DNA from: Pseudochryseolinea flava
GTDB taxonomy: Bacteria; Bacteroidota; Bacteroidia; Cytophagales; Cyclobacteriaceae
DNA: 64,000 bases
NCBI RefSeq assembly: GCF_003286915.1
Contig: NZ_QMFY01000007.1
Span: forward strand, 1-64,000
Direction of reading: 5' to 3'
Numbering within the stretch: the stretch's first letter is position 1; the number at the start of each line of letters is the position of its first letter. This document shows positions 8,867 through 18,600 of this stretch, piece after piece. The notes below the pieces were generated by a model that saw only the letters and a program-made list of their open reading frames with translations, did not search any database and had not been told where the DNA came from. The translations under genes and the position numbers were made by a program.

Positions 8867-8929
8867 AATACCTAAAGCCCAATGCCGAATACCTAAAGCC
8901 CAATACCGAATACCTAAAGCCCAATACCA
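8867..8929. repeat. right heptamer array, three 21-bp units
   Basis: Three tandem 21-bp units, each made of heptads AATACCT, AAAGCCC and AATACCG (the first unit has AATGCCG as its third heptad, the last AATACCA), with trailing partial copies to about 8940. Read on the - strand the units are G-rich (GGGCTTT, AGGTATT, CGGTATT). The array is therefore roughly an inverted counterpart of the one at 8266. Confidence 0.95.
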
Positions 8930-8951
8930 AATACCAAACAATAGAACATCA

Positions 8952-10010
8952 ATGAGTTTAAAAACAATAAAAGGCCCTGGGATTTTCCTGGCGCAATTCA
9001 TGGGAGATCAACCTCCGTTCGACAATCTCAAAACGATTTGCAAGTGGGCGAAGTCACTCGGCTTTGTTGGTGTACAACTACCAACTTGGGATAGCCGCGT
9101 AATCGACTTGAAAAAAGCCGCTGAAAGCAAAGACTACTGCGAAGATCTGAAGGGGACGATTGAGTCTGCAGGACTTCAAATCACAGAACTTTCAACGCAC
9201 CTTCAAGGGCAGCTTGTGGCGTCGCATCCGGCCTACAACGAGTTGTTCGATGGGTTTGCACCGAAAGCAATTCGCGGAAATTATAAGGAGAGAACGGCCT
9301 GGGCTGTTGAACAATTAAAGTATGCTGCAAAGGCAAGTAAGAATCTTGGATTAAATGCGCATGCTACTTTTTCCGGTGCGCTCATGTGGCATACGGTGTA
9401 CCCTTGGCCACAACGTCCTGCGGGGCTAGTAGATGATGGCTTTAAGGAACTCGCGAAACGTTGGCTTCCAATACTAAATGCGTTCGATAAAGCCGGTGTT
9501 GATGTTTGCTATGAAATTCATCCGGGTGAAGATCTTCATGACGGTATCACCTTCGAAAGATTCTGGGAAGCAACAGGAAAGCATACGCGTGCAAATATTC
9601 TGTACGATCCGAGTCACTTTGTACTGCAGCAACTTGATTACTTACAATATATCGACTTCTATCATTCATTCATCAAGATGTTCCATGTGAAGGATGCTGA
9701 ATTTAATCCTTCAGGAAAATCTGGCGTCTACGGCGGGTATCAAGATTGGATCAATCGTCCAGGGAGATTCCGGTCGCTTGGCGATGGACAAGTTGATTTC
9801 AAATCGATCTTTAGTAAATTAACGCAGTACGGATATGACGGATGGGCTGTGCTGGAGTGGGAGTGTTGCATCAAACATCCAGAGCAAGGCGCGGCAGAAG
9901 GAGCTCCTTTTATCAAGGATCACATCATTCGCGTAACGGAAAAAGCATTCGATGATTTTGCGTCAGCTGGTGTTGATCAAAAGCTCAATAAGCGCGTGCT
10001 TGGCTTGTAA
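8952..10010 (+). CDS. sugar phosphate isomerase/epimerase (AP endonuclease 2 / IolE-like TIM barrel)
   Basis: TIM-barrel protein of 352 residues. Metal and substrate ligands are visible in order: Glu in CYEIHPGED, Asp and His in LYDPSHF, His in KMFHVKDAEF, and the C-terminal Glu in AVLEWECC. This family isomerises or epimerises sugars and inositols using a divalent metal, or hydrates/dehydrates keto-sugars. It likely acts on the product of the Gfo/Idh dehydrogenase upstream; the two would be neighbours if the four-helix-bundle insertion were absent. It is followed by a cytochrome c gene 37 bp downstream. Confidence 0.88.
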   Translation: MSLKTIKGPGIFLAQFMGDQPPFDNLKTICKWAKSLGFVGVQLPTWDSRVIDLKKAAESKDYCEDLKGTIESAGLQITELSTHLQGQLVASHPAYNELFDGFAPKAIRGNYKERTAWAVEQLKYAAKASKNLGLNAHATFSGALMWHTVYPWPQRPAGLVDDGFKELAKRWLPILNAFDKAGVDVCYEIHPGEDLHDGITFERFWEATGKHTRANILYDPSHFVLQQLDYLQYIDFYHSFIKMFHVKDAEFNPSGKSGVYGGYQDWINRPGRFRSLGDGQVDFKSIFSKLTQYGYDGWAVLEWECCIKHPEQGAAEGAPFIKDHIIRVTEKAFDDFASAGVDQKLNKRVLGL

Positions 10011-10047
10011 CTAACTTCGAAAACCAAAATACAACTAACTAACAACA

Positions 10048-10470
10048 ATGAGAAAACTATTTGTACTAATCGCAGTCGTGGGAATGACGAGCTTCGTCCT
10101 GACTTCATGTGGAAAAAAGGAAGAAGCAAAGCAGGAAGAGGCATCCTCGGATGAGTATGAAACTGCGGAGCCGGCAAAAGCATCTGACGATGATTTGATC
10201 GCACAAGGGTCTGCATTGATAGATGGAAGCGATTGTAAAACTTGCCATCATCCAACAAACAAAATCGTTGGACCATCACACACGGAAGTAGCAAAGAAGT
10301 ACGACTTCACGCGCGCCAATGTGAGCATGCTTGCTGATAAAATTATCAATGGCGGAAGTGGCGTATGGGGTGAAGTACCGATGACGGCCCACAGCGATAT
10401 CACAAAAGCAGACGCTGAAAAAATGGCGATGTATGTACTATCGCTCGATGGTGAGAAACCAAAAGACTAA
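10048..10470 (+). CDS. lipoprotein cytochrome c, class I
   Basis: Protein of 140 residues with a lipoprotein signal peptide (lipobox LTSC near residue 21), an acidic linker of about 25 residues, and a small cytochrome c domain of about 90 residues. The haem motif is CKTCH; the distal Met ligand is probably in EVPMTAH. Located in the periplasm, anchored by lipid. Placed between two sugar isomerase-like genes, it is a plausible electron acceptor for a periplasmic sugar dehydrogenase such as the GMC enzyme at 55110, but no such dehydrogenase is adjacent. Confidence 0.88.
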   Translation: MRKLFVLIAVVGMTSFVLTSCGKKEEAKQEEASSDEYETAEPAKASDDDLIAQGSALIDGSDCKTCHHPTNKIVGPSHTEVAKKYDFTRANVSMLADKIINGGSGVWGEVPMTAHSDITKADAEKMAMYVLSLDGEKPKD

Positions 10471-10527
10471 ACCAATATGCGCAGCATGGCATCAACCTTG
10501 CTGACCCCAAACCAAATAAACAGTATT

Positions 10528-11379
10528 ATGAAAAGAAGAGAATTCATACAGTCATCGTCTCTGGCAGCTGTGGGCATGCTCACGCTACCTTCCTTTTTGA
10601 TGAAGAAGGAAAAGAAAGGTCAGATCGGTCTTCAGCTGTATACTTTACGCAGCACCATTGGACAAGATCCTAAAGGTGTACTGAAAAAAGTGTCTGAGTT
10701 TGGATATAAGAACCTGGAGACTTATGGCTATGGTGACGGCAAAATCTTTGGCATGGGCTTCAAAGAATTTAATGACTATGTAAAGAGTCTCGGCATGAAG
10801 GTGACGAGTGGTCACTACGGTCTTGATATGATCAAGGGTGACAAATGGAAAAAAGCTGTCGATGATGCAAAAGCGAATGGACAGAAATTCATGGTTGTCC
10901 CTTACATCAATGAAGATCAGCGCAAAACTATCGATGATTATAAACGAATCATTGCTGACTTAAATGCAGCGGGAGAAGTTTGTAACGCGGCTGGCATTCG
11001 TTTTGGATACCACAACCACGCCTTTGAATTTGATACCGTTGATGGACAAATTCCTTACGACGTGATGTTGAAAGAACTTGATCCGAAGAACGTCGGAATG
11101 GAGATGGATATTTTCTGGGTAGTGAACGCAGGAAGAGATCCTTTGAAGTATTTCGAGCAATATCCAGGACGTTTCGAGCAGTGGCACGTAAAAGATATGG
11201 ACAAGAGCGATAAAAACCGTAATGCAAACATTGGCTCAGGTACGATCGATTGGAAACCAATCTTCGCCAAAGCAAAGCAGTCCGGTCTAAAACATTTCTA
11301 TGTAGAGCAAGAATCTTATCCAGGTGAGCCGATCAACAGCGTTGAAGAAGGTGCAAAATACCTGAAAACGATCCTATAG
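10528..11379 (+). CDS. exported sugar phosphate isomerase/epimerase
   Basis: TIM-barrel protein of 283 residues. I start at the ATG at 10528 (MKRREFIQSSSLAAVGMLTL), which gives a twin-arginine-like signal sequence; the longer frame from 10477 adds residues without family character. Metal-site segments: GLQLYTLR at the N-terminus, FGYHNHAFEF, Glu and Asp in MEMDIFWVV, WHVKDMD, and the final FYVEQESYPG. Homologues occur with Gfo/Idh/MocA oxidoreductases and act on keto-sugars. The Tat-like leader implies a periplasmic location, in line with the lipoprotein cytochrome c gene before it. The operon ends at the hairpin at 11410. Confidence 0.88.
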   Translation: MKRREFIQSSSLAAVGMLTLPSFLMKKEKKGQIGLQLYTLRSTIGQDPKGVLKKVSEFGYKNLETYGYGDGKIFGMGFKEFNDYVKSLGMKVTSGHYGLDMIKGDKWKKAVDDAKANGQKFMVVPYINEDQRKTIDDYKRIIADLNAAGEVCNAAGIRFGYHNHAFEFDTVDGQIPYDVMLKELDPKNVGMEMDIFWVVNAGRDPLKYFEQYPGRFEQWHVKDMDKSDKNRNANIGSGTIDWKPIFAKAKQSGLKHFYVEQESYPGEPINSVEEGAKYLKTIL

Positions 11380-11409
11380 CGTTGTGTAATTTTTGTTTTG
11401 TTTACAATG

Positions 11410-11442
11410 GATGTCGGGTTAAAGGCCCGACATCTCTTTTTT
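11410..11442 (+). terminator. rho-independent terminator
   Basis: Perfect 9-bp stem GATGTCGGG / CCCGACATC with a 7-nt loop, then a T-rich run to 11442. It ends the sugar-isomerase operon. Confidence 0.9.
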
Positions 11443-11465
11443 AAGAAATCCCAAATAAATATTCT

Positions 11466-11840
11466 ATGCGCATTGTCAACTTCCTGCTTGCCATCATGTT
11501 CTTAGGTTTTGCATTCCTACAATTAAATGATCCCGATCCCATTATCTGGATACTCATTTATGGAGTGATGTCAGTTTTTTGTGTGATGGCAATTTTTGAA
11601 TTCTATCCACAGAAATTTCTAATCGCTACAACGGCGATATACATCCTGTATAGTCTGGTTTTTGTCCCTGGTGTAATCGATTGGTTTAACTCCGGTAATC
11701 GCTCTGCATTGTTCGACGATGTAGCGAAGATGGAGTACTACTATATCGAGGAAGCACGTGAATTTTTAGGGCTCTTCATTTGTATCGTGGTGCTGGTATT
11801 TTATTGCGTTCGTTCACGGAAAGTACGAACCGTACGGTAA
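11466..11840 (+). CDS. TMEM220-family membrane protein
   Basis: Integral membrane protein of 124 residues with about four hydrophobic helices. The LQLNDPDPIIWILIYG segment after the first helix is the hallmark of the transmembrane-220 family, found from bacteria to animals and of unknown function. It is separated from the upstream operon by a terminator and precedes the amylase gene by about 60 bp, so it may be a single-gene unit. Confidence 0.85.
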   Translation: MRIVNFLLAIMFLGFAFLQLNDPDPIIWILIYGVMSVFCVMAIFEFYPQKFLIATTAIYILYSLVFVPGVIDWFNSGNRSALFDDVAKMEYYYIEEAREFLGLFICIVVLVFYCVRSRKVRTVR

Positions 11841-11903
11841 TTCATTTCTATTTGATGATCCAATAAAGACAAACCCCTCTTTTCTTGTTATATTAAGGTT
11901 CCT

Positions 11904-13703
11904 ATGAGAAAAATTGTATTCATGATAGCGTCGGTAGCCATTGCCATCAGCTGCTCTCGGCCTAAAGAAATTATTCCGCCTACCAACTCTATGCAAAAAG
12001 CATCAAACAAAGTAGTGATCTACCAAGCCTTTACACGGCTCTTTGGAAATAAAAATACGACGAATAAAAGTTACGGCACCGTTGAAGAAAATGGTGTAGG
12101 TAAATTCAACGACATTAATGATGCTGCTCTGCGATCAATCAAAGCGCTCGGCGTATCTCACATTTGGTTTACCGGGGTTATTGAGCATGGCGTTTTAACA
12201 GATTATACTCAGTACGGCATTCCCCTCGACGACGCCGACGTTGTAAAAGGTCGTGCAGGATCACCTTACGCAATTAAAGATTATTACGATGTTAATCCTG
12301 ATCTCGCACAAGATGTAAAAAATCGAATGAAAGAATTCGAACAACTGATTGAGCGTACACATCGCAATAACCTGAAAGTGATTATTGATTTTGTTCCTAA
12401 CCACGTGGCGCGCGGTTACAAGTCGGATGTAAAACCAGCGGGTGTAAAAGATCTTGGTGAAACAGATGATAAAACAAAAGCATTTAGCGCGAGCAACAAC
12501 TTCTATTATTTGGTGGGCGAATCATTTAAGGTTCCTAAAGGATTTAAGCCGCTCGGATCAAACACATTCCCGACGCTAGACGGACTCTTTGAAGAAACGC
12601 CGGCGAAAGTTACCGGCAACGATCAATTTACAGCTTCGCCTGGTATCAACGAATGGTTCGAAACGGTTAAGCTAAATTACGGTGTGGACTATCAACAAAA
12701 TCGTGCAAAACATTTTGAACCTGTTCCGGATACGTGGAATAAAATGCGCGATATCTTGCTGTTCTGGGCTAACAAAAAAGTTGATGGATTTCGCTGCGAT
12801 ATGGCAGAGATGGTGCCTGTTGAATTTTGGCATTGGGTCATTCCGCAGATCAAAGCCGTAAATGATGAATTGGTTTTCATTGCGGAAATTTATAATCCTA
12901 ATGAGTATCGTAACTATATCGAGACAGGCAAATTTGATTTTCTATATGACAAAGTATTGTTATATGATACGCTTCGTGGAGTGATTAATGGTGATCGTAA
13001 AACCAGCGACATCGCCACGGTTCAACAAAATCTATCGGATGTTAATCCACACATGCTGCATTTTTTAGAGAACCATGACGAGCAACGTGCAGCGTCAAAA
13101 TTCTTTGCGGGTGATCCCTGGCGCGCATTCCCGGCGATGGTGGTCAGTGCTACCGTCGATAAAGGCCCTGTTATGATTTACTTCGGGCAGGAAGTAGGAG
13201 AGCCCGGACTGGGGAATGAAGGATTCCAAGGTGAAGATGGCCGAACAACAATTTTTGATTATTGGGGGGTACCGGAGCACCAGAAGTGGGTGAACAACGG
13301 AAAGTACGATGGCGAATTGTTATCGCCGGAACAAAAACTCCTCAGGCAATCCTATGGTACGCTGTTGACGATTGCATCGACCAATCCTGCTATTGTGTTA
13401 GGGGAATATCGTGATATCACCAAAGCGAATGTCGCGAATGGAAATTTTGGTAATGATGTTCATGCATTCGTTCGCTTCGCAGACGAAGAAAGATTAATTG
13501 TCGTGACAAGTTACAATGTCGCGGAACAAGCCGTGAAAGTACAACTGCCGCGTGATCTCGTGGAAGAGCTTGGCATGAGTTCTTCAGGCGCTTATAGTGC
13601 AAAGGATATCCTTGCGAATAATGTTGAAGTGACTTTCGACAACAATTTAACTTTTGAAGTTAAGTTGAAGCCGAATAGCGCATTCATCTTTAGAATCAAG
13701 TAA
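11904..13703 (+). CDS. alpha-amylase family (GH13) lipoprotein
   Basis: GH13 enzyme of 599 residues with a lipoprotein-type leader (MRKIVFMIASVAIAISC) and therefore probably anchored in the periplasm or outer membrane. GH13 regions are intact: IDFVPNHV (region I), GFRCDMAE with the nucleophile Asp (II), FIAEIYNP with the acid/base Glu (III), and FLENHDEQ (IV). Expected to cleave alpha-1,4 glucans or maltodextrins outside the cytoplasm. It begins a run of alpha-glucan genes, 26 bp before glgE, and could supply maltose to the maltokinase two genes downstream. Confidence 0.9.
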   Translation: MRKIVFMIASVAIAISCSRPKEIIPPTNSMQKASNKVVIYQAFTRLFGNKNTTNKSYGTVEENGVGKFNDINDAALRSIKALGVSHIWFTGVIEHGVLTDYTQYGIPLDDADVVKGRAGSPYAIKDYYDVNPDLAQDVKNRMKEFEQLIERTHRNNLKVIIDFVPNHVARGYKSDVKPAGVKDLGETDDKTKAFSASNNFYYLVGESFKVPKGFKPLGSNTFPTLDGLFEETPAKVTGNDQFTASPGINEWFETVKLNYGVDYQQNRAKHFEPVPDTWNKMRDILLFWANKKVDGFRCDMAEMVPVEFWHWVIPQIKAVNDELVFIAEIYNPNEYRNYIETGKFDFLYDKVLLYDTLRGVINGDRKTSDIATVQQNLSDVNPHMLHFLENHDEQRAASKFFAGDPWRAFPAMVVSATVDKGPVMIYFGQEVGEPGLGNEGFQGEDGRTTIFDYWGVPEHQKWVNNGKYDGELLSPEQKLLRQSYGTLLTIASTNPAIVLGEYRDITKANVANGNFGNDVHAFVRFADEERLIVVTSYNVAEQAVKVQLPRDLVEELGMSSSGAYSAKDILANNVEVTFDNNLTFEVKLKPNSAFIFRIK

Positions 13704-13729
13704 TGTTCAACTGAAGACGATAACGAAGC

Positions 13730-15673
13730 ATGACAAACAATGGACAGGTTAGGGTAATCATCGAAAATGTACAACCACAAGTTGATGGAGGTTTATACCC
13801 ATCAAAAAGAACGGTGGGCGAGCGCGTAGATGTAACGGCTGATATTTTCGGTGATGGGCATGATCATATTCGCGCACATTTGCTTTTCAAGAAGGAAGGC
13901 GAGAAGCAATGGCGGTCGCATGAACTTCACCACATTGGTAACGACAGTTGGCACGGTTCATTTACAGTGCATGAGAAGGGTTACTATTCATTCACGGTTA
14001 TTGCTTGGGTAGATCATTTCGAGACATGGTATGATGGCTTTAAGAAAAAAGCAGCCGCTGGTGTTGACGTGAAGGTTGAACTACAAGAAGGTATTCTTTT
14101 TCTGAAGAAGTTGTCAGGAGGAAAAATCGACGAGCTTGAAAAAGCTATTAAGGCTTTGGACACCACCTATGAACGCGCCATCGAGTACGTCGTAGATGAA
14201 CCGTTTGCAAAACTCGTGCACCACTTCCCGTTGATTGAATTTGAAGCACGTTATGAAAAAGAACTGAAGGTTTTTGTCGAACATAAGAAAGCAAACTATT
14301 CAACCTGGTACGAACTCTTTCCAAGATCTGCTTCGCTCGATGATAAGCATGGCACTTTCAAAGATGTCATGCGATTGCTCCCACGTATCGAATCGATGGG
14401 CTTTGATGTACTCTATCTTCCGCCGATTCATCCAATAGGAAAGCTTAATCGCAAGGGAAAGAACAACGCCGTAACGGCAAAACCGGGAGAGCCTGGATCG
14501 CCCTGGGCCATTGGTAGCGACGAAGGAGGACACAAGGCCATTCATCAAGAACTCGGAACACTCGACGATTACAAAATGTTGATCACGCAAGCTAAGAAGC
14601 ACGGCATCGATATCGCGCTCGATCTCGCATTTCAGTGTGCGCCAGATCATCCTTACGTGAAAGAACATCCGGAGTGGTTTAAACAGCGCCCCGATGGATC
14701 AATTCAATACGCAGAAAATCCTCCCAAAAAATATCAAGATATCTATCCTTTCAATTTTGAAACCACGGCGTGGAAAGAATTGTGGGAAGAGTTGAAGTCG
14801 GTGATATTCTTTTGGATCGATCAAGGTGTCAAAATTTTCCGCGTCGATAATCCGCATACCAAACCAATTCCGTTTTGGCAGTGGGCAATTGCTGAAGTAA
14901 ATAAGAAGTATGAGGATATCATCTTTCTGTCTGAGGCATTTACAAAGCCTAAAGTGATGGCGTCATTGGGAAAAATTGGATACACCCAAGGTTACACATA
15001 CTTTACATGGCGCGTCTCGAAGCACGAGATTATTGAATACATGAATGAACTCGTGAATGGACCTTCACGAAATTATTTCCGTCCGAACTTTTGGTCGAAT
15101 ACACCCGATATTCTACCGTATCATCTGCAGCATCAGGGCGAAAATATTTTTATTATAAGACTCGCGCTTGCAGCAACACTTTCTTCAAGCTACGGCGTGT
15201 ATGGCCCACCGTATGAGACTTATGAAAATATCCCGGTGCAAGGAAAAGAAGAATATTTCGATTCTGAAAAGTATGAAATTAAGACCTACGATTGGAAGCG
15301 TACAAATCGGATGACTGACATTTTTACGTTGATCAATGGCGCGCGAAAAAAACATCCGGCGCTTCAATCAACATGGAATATTCAGTTTTGTCAGATTGAG
15401 AATCCTAATCTTATCGCTTACCTAAAAGCAACGGACGACCTATCCGACGTTGTATTGGTTGTTGTGAATCTTGATCCCCATAGTCGTCACTCAGGTTACG
15501 TGCAGATTCCGAAGTGGCGATTGAAACTTGGTGACAAAATGAATTTAAAACTTCACGACTTAATGACCGATGAGCATTACACCTGGACGCAAGAATGGAA
15601 TTACGTGGAGATTGATCCGTTCAGAATGCCCTTCCATTTATTTAAAGTAGATATCCACGAATCCTACATGTAA
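13730..15673 (+). CDS. glgE: alpha-1,4-glucan:maltose-1-phosphate maltosyltransferase
   Basis: GH13_3 enzyme of 647 residues; it adds maltose from maltose 1-phosphate to growing alpha-1,4 glucan. The N-terminal beta domain (about 1-110) is the DUF3416 type specific to GlgE, followed by a helical insert and the catalytic barrel. Key segments: YELFPRS, YLPPIHPIG, FRVDNPHTKP with the nucleophile Asp, FLSEAFTKP with the acid Glu, and NTPDILPYHL. Cytoplasmic. The next gene, 2 bp downstream, encodes the TreS-maltokinase fusion that makes its substrate, so the two are almost certainly co-translated. Confidence 0.96.
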   Translation: MTNNGQVRVIIENVQPQVDGGLYPSKRTVGERVDVTADIFGDGHDHIRAHLLFKKEGEKQWRSHELHHIGNDSWHGSFTVHEKGYYSFTVIAWVDHFETWYDGFKKKAAAGVDVKVELQEGILFLKKLSGGKIDELEKAIKALDTTYERAIEYVVDEPFAKLVHHFPLIEFEARYEKELKVFVEHKKANYSTWYELFPRSASLDDKHGTFKDVMRLLPRIESMGFDVLYLPPIHPIGKLNRKGKNNAVTAKPGEPGSPWAIGSDEGGHKAIHQELGTLDDYKMLITQAKKHGIDIALDLAFQCAPDHPYVKEHPEWFKQRPDGSIQYAENPPKKYQDIYPFNFETTAWKELWEELKSVIFFWIDQGVKIFRVDNPHTKPIPFWQWAIAEVNKKYEDIIFLSEAFTKPKVMASLGKIGYTQGYTYFTWRVSKHEIIEYMNELVNGPSRNYFRPNFWSNTPDILPYHLQHQGENIFIIRLALAATLSSSYGVYGPPYETYENIPVQGKEEYFDSEKYEIKTYDWKRTNRMTDIFTLINGARKKHPALQSTWNIQFCQIENPNLIAYLKATDDLSDVVLVVVNLDPHSRHSGYVQIPKWRLKLGDKMNLKLHDLMTDEHYTWTQEWNYVEIDPFRMPFHLFKVDIHESYM

Positions 15674-15675
15674 AC

Positions 15676-18600
15676 ATGAACGCGCCATTAAAAAGCGGAG
15701 ATTCTCAATGGTTTAAAGATGCGATCATCTATGAAGTTGCTGTCCGTGCTTTCAACGATAGCAATGGCGATGGTATAGGCGATTTTCCGGGGTTGATTCA
15801 GAAATTGGATTACCTGGAAGACCTTGGTATCAATACCATTTGGCTTTTACCATTCTATCCATCACCGCTCAAAGACGATGGCTTCGACATGACTGATCAC
15901 ACGGATGTCCATCCTGACTACGGGACGCTTTCCGATTTCAAACAATTTCTGAAAGAAGCGCATCGTCGTGGCATACGTGTAATCATCGAACTGATCCTTA
16001 ATCATACATCCGATCAGCATCCGTGGTTTAAACGTTCGCGTAAAGCAAAAGCCGGGTCACGCTATCGTGACTTATACGTGTGGAGTGATACAGCCGAGAA
16101 GTACAAGGATGCGCGCATCATGTTCACCGATGCAGAACCTTCGAATTGGACGTGGGACACCGAAGCGAAAGCTTACTACTGGCATCGATTCTATCGACAT
16201 CAGCCAGAGTTAAACTTTGAAAACCCGGAAGTGCAGATGGAGACGATTAAAATTGTCGACTTCTGGATGAAGATGGGCGTCGACGGTTTCAGACTTGGAT
16301 CAGTGGCATTTCTTTTTGAGGAAGAAGGAACAAGCTGCGAGAACTTGCCGCAGACACACGTATTCCTGAAAAAACTGAGAGCGCACATTGATAAATATTA
16401 TAAAAACAAAGTTCTGATTGCCGAAGCGAACCTTTGGCCTGAAGATGCTGCAACATACTTTGGTGATGGCGACGAATGCCACATGAATTTCAATTTCCCC
16501 TTGATGCCAAGGATGTTTCTTGCGCTGCGAACGGAAGACAGTTACCCGATTGTAGACATCATCGAGCAAACGCCTGCGACGCCTGCGAATTGTCAGTGGG
16601 TTCTGTTCCTCAGAAATCACGATGAACTCGGTCTTGAGATGGTTACGGAGGAAGAAAAAGATTACTTGCTCAAGGCTTATGCAAACGATGTTCATTCGAA
16701 AGTCAATACAGGTATTCGACGTCGGCTAGCACCGATGCTTAATAACGACCGTCGAAAAATTGAACTACTCTATACCATTTTACTTTCGCTGCCAGGCACG
16801 CCTGTCATTTACTATGGCGACGAGATTGGTATGGGCGATAACATTTATTTGGGTGATCGCTTTGGTGTGCGCACGCCAATGCAATGGAACATGAATCTTA
16901 ATGCAGGATTCTCAAACGCCAACCCCCAGCGGCTGTATCTTCCGATCATTACCGATCCGGTCTATCGTCATGAGTCGGTGAATGTATCGACACAAGAGGA
17001 AAATCCATCGTCACTATTATGGTGGATGAAACATGTAATCGCAATGCGCAAGCGGCTCAATATTTTTGGGCAAGGCTCTATGAAAGTGATTGAGTCTTCC
17101 AATGCAAAGGTTCTTGCATTTGCGCGCACATGGGAAAAGCAACGCATCATTGTTGTGGCTAACCTTTCTCAATTTTCTCAGGCTGCTACATTAAATTTAT
17201 CGGCTTATAAAGATTGCGACATAACAGAAGCGTTCAGCCAAAATCGCTTCATGAATGTGGAAGAAGGGGAGTACACCATTACCATTGGTCCCTACGGATA
17301 TTTTTGGTTTCAAGCAGACACAGCCGAGAAGAAAGAAAAGTCGGATGCCAGTGGCGAACTACACTTGCTGAAGACTGACGTTTCATGGGAAAGACTGTTC
17401 GATAATTATAATGAGGTGCGAGACTTTGAAAGAAAGATTCTCCCGCCATTTATGAAAAAGTGTCGATGGTTTGGTGGAAAAGCAAAAGTGATTAGCAAGA
17501 TTGCAATTCATAAAACCATCCCGTTAAAGGTTGAAGGTGATTCTCATTTTCTTACAATCATAGAAGTTCACTACGTTCAACGACTACCAGAATTCTATTT
17601 TCTGCCATTGGCATTCGTTCCTTCCGACAGTATTCTCGAACGTGTTGAATACACTGTGCAAAGTGTGGTGTGTCGTGCTGAAATTCAAGGCAAAGCAGGT
17701 TTCATTATGGACAGTAGTTATGATAAACTGTTCCGAGATTACCTCTTCCAAGCAATGGAGAAAGAAGTTCGTCTGCGTGATGACGATGGAGGCGAATTGA
17801 TGTTTAACTCCAGCGTGTATGCAAAGCTCGACAAGAATCGACAAGTTGATTCAAAAATTCTGAAGTCAGATCAAAGCAATACGGCAATCATCTACAATGA
17901 TAAATTTTTCTTCAAGTTCTATCGTAAGCTAGAGAAAGAGATTAATCCAGATCTTGAGTTGGTACGATTTCTCACCGAACACACAACTTTTAGGAATAGC
18001 CCGAAATATGCTGGCAGTGTGGAGTATCATGATGCTGAAGGAAAAACCATCGTGTTTGGGTTGCTCCAAGAGAAAGTTGAAAACCAAGGTGAGGCATGGA
18101 CGATGTCAGTCGACTCAGTGGGACGTTTTTATGAACGTGTGATGGCAAAAGCAAAAACGATAAAGTTGCCTAAGATGATTAACAAACCTGCCATTCGATT
18201 TGAAGAGGCTCCGGAGATCATCCAGGAATTTATCGGCCGGGGATTTTATGAACGGATTGTTCGCTTAGGACAACGCACGGCTGAGATGCACTTGGCCCTG
18301 GCAACAGATACGTCAAGTCAACCTTTTGCACCCGAGAACTTTACAGCCAACTATCAACGCTCACTATATTCTTCTCTGCGTAAGCTCGTTCGCGACCGAT
18401 TTGGTTTGCTGGAAACTACAATGAGCAAACTTAACACTGATGTACAAGCGGTAGGAAAGAAAGTTTTGGCGCTTGAAGACAAAATTCTGGAAGCATTTAG
18501 CGAAGTGCATCAAGTTAAAATAAGTGCGCTTAAAACGAGAATACATGGTGACTACCACCTTGGGCAAGTACTATTCACAGGAAATGATTTTGTGATCATT

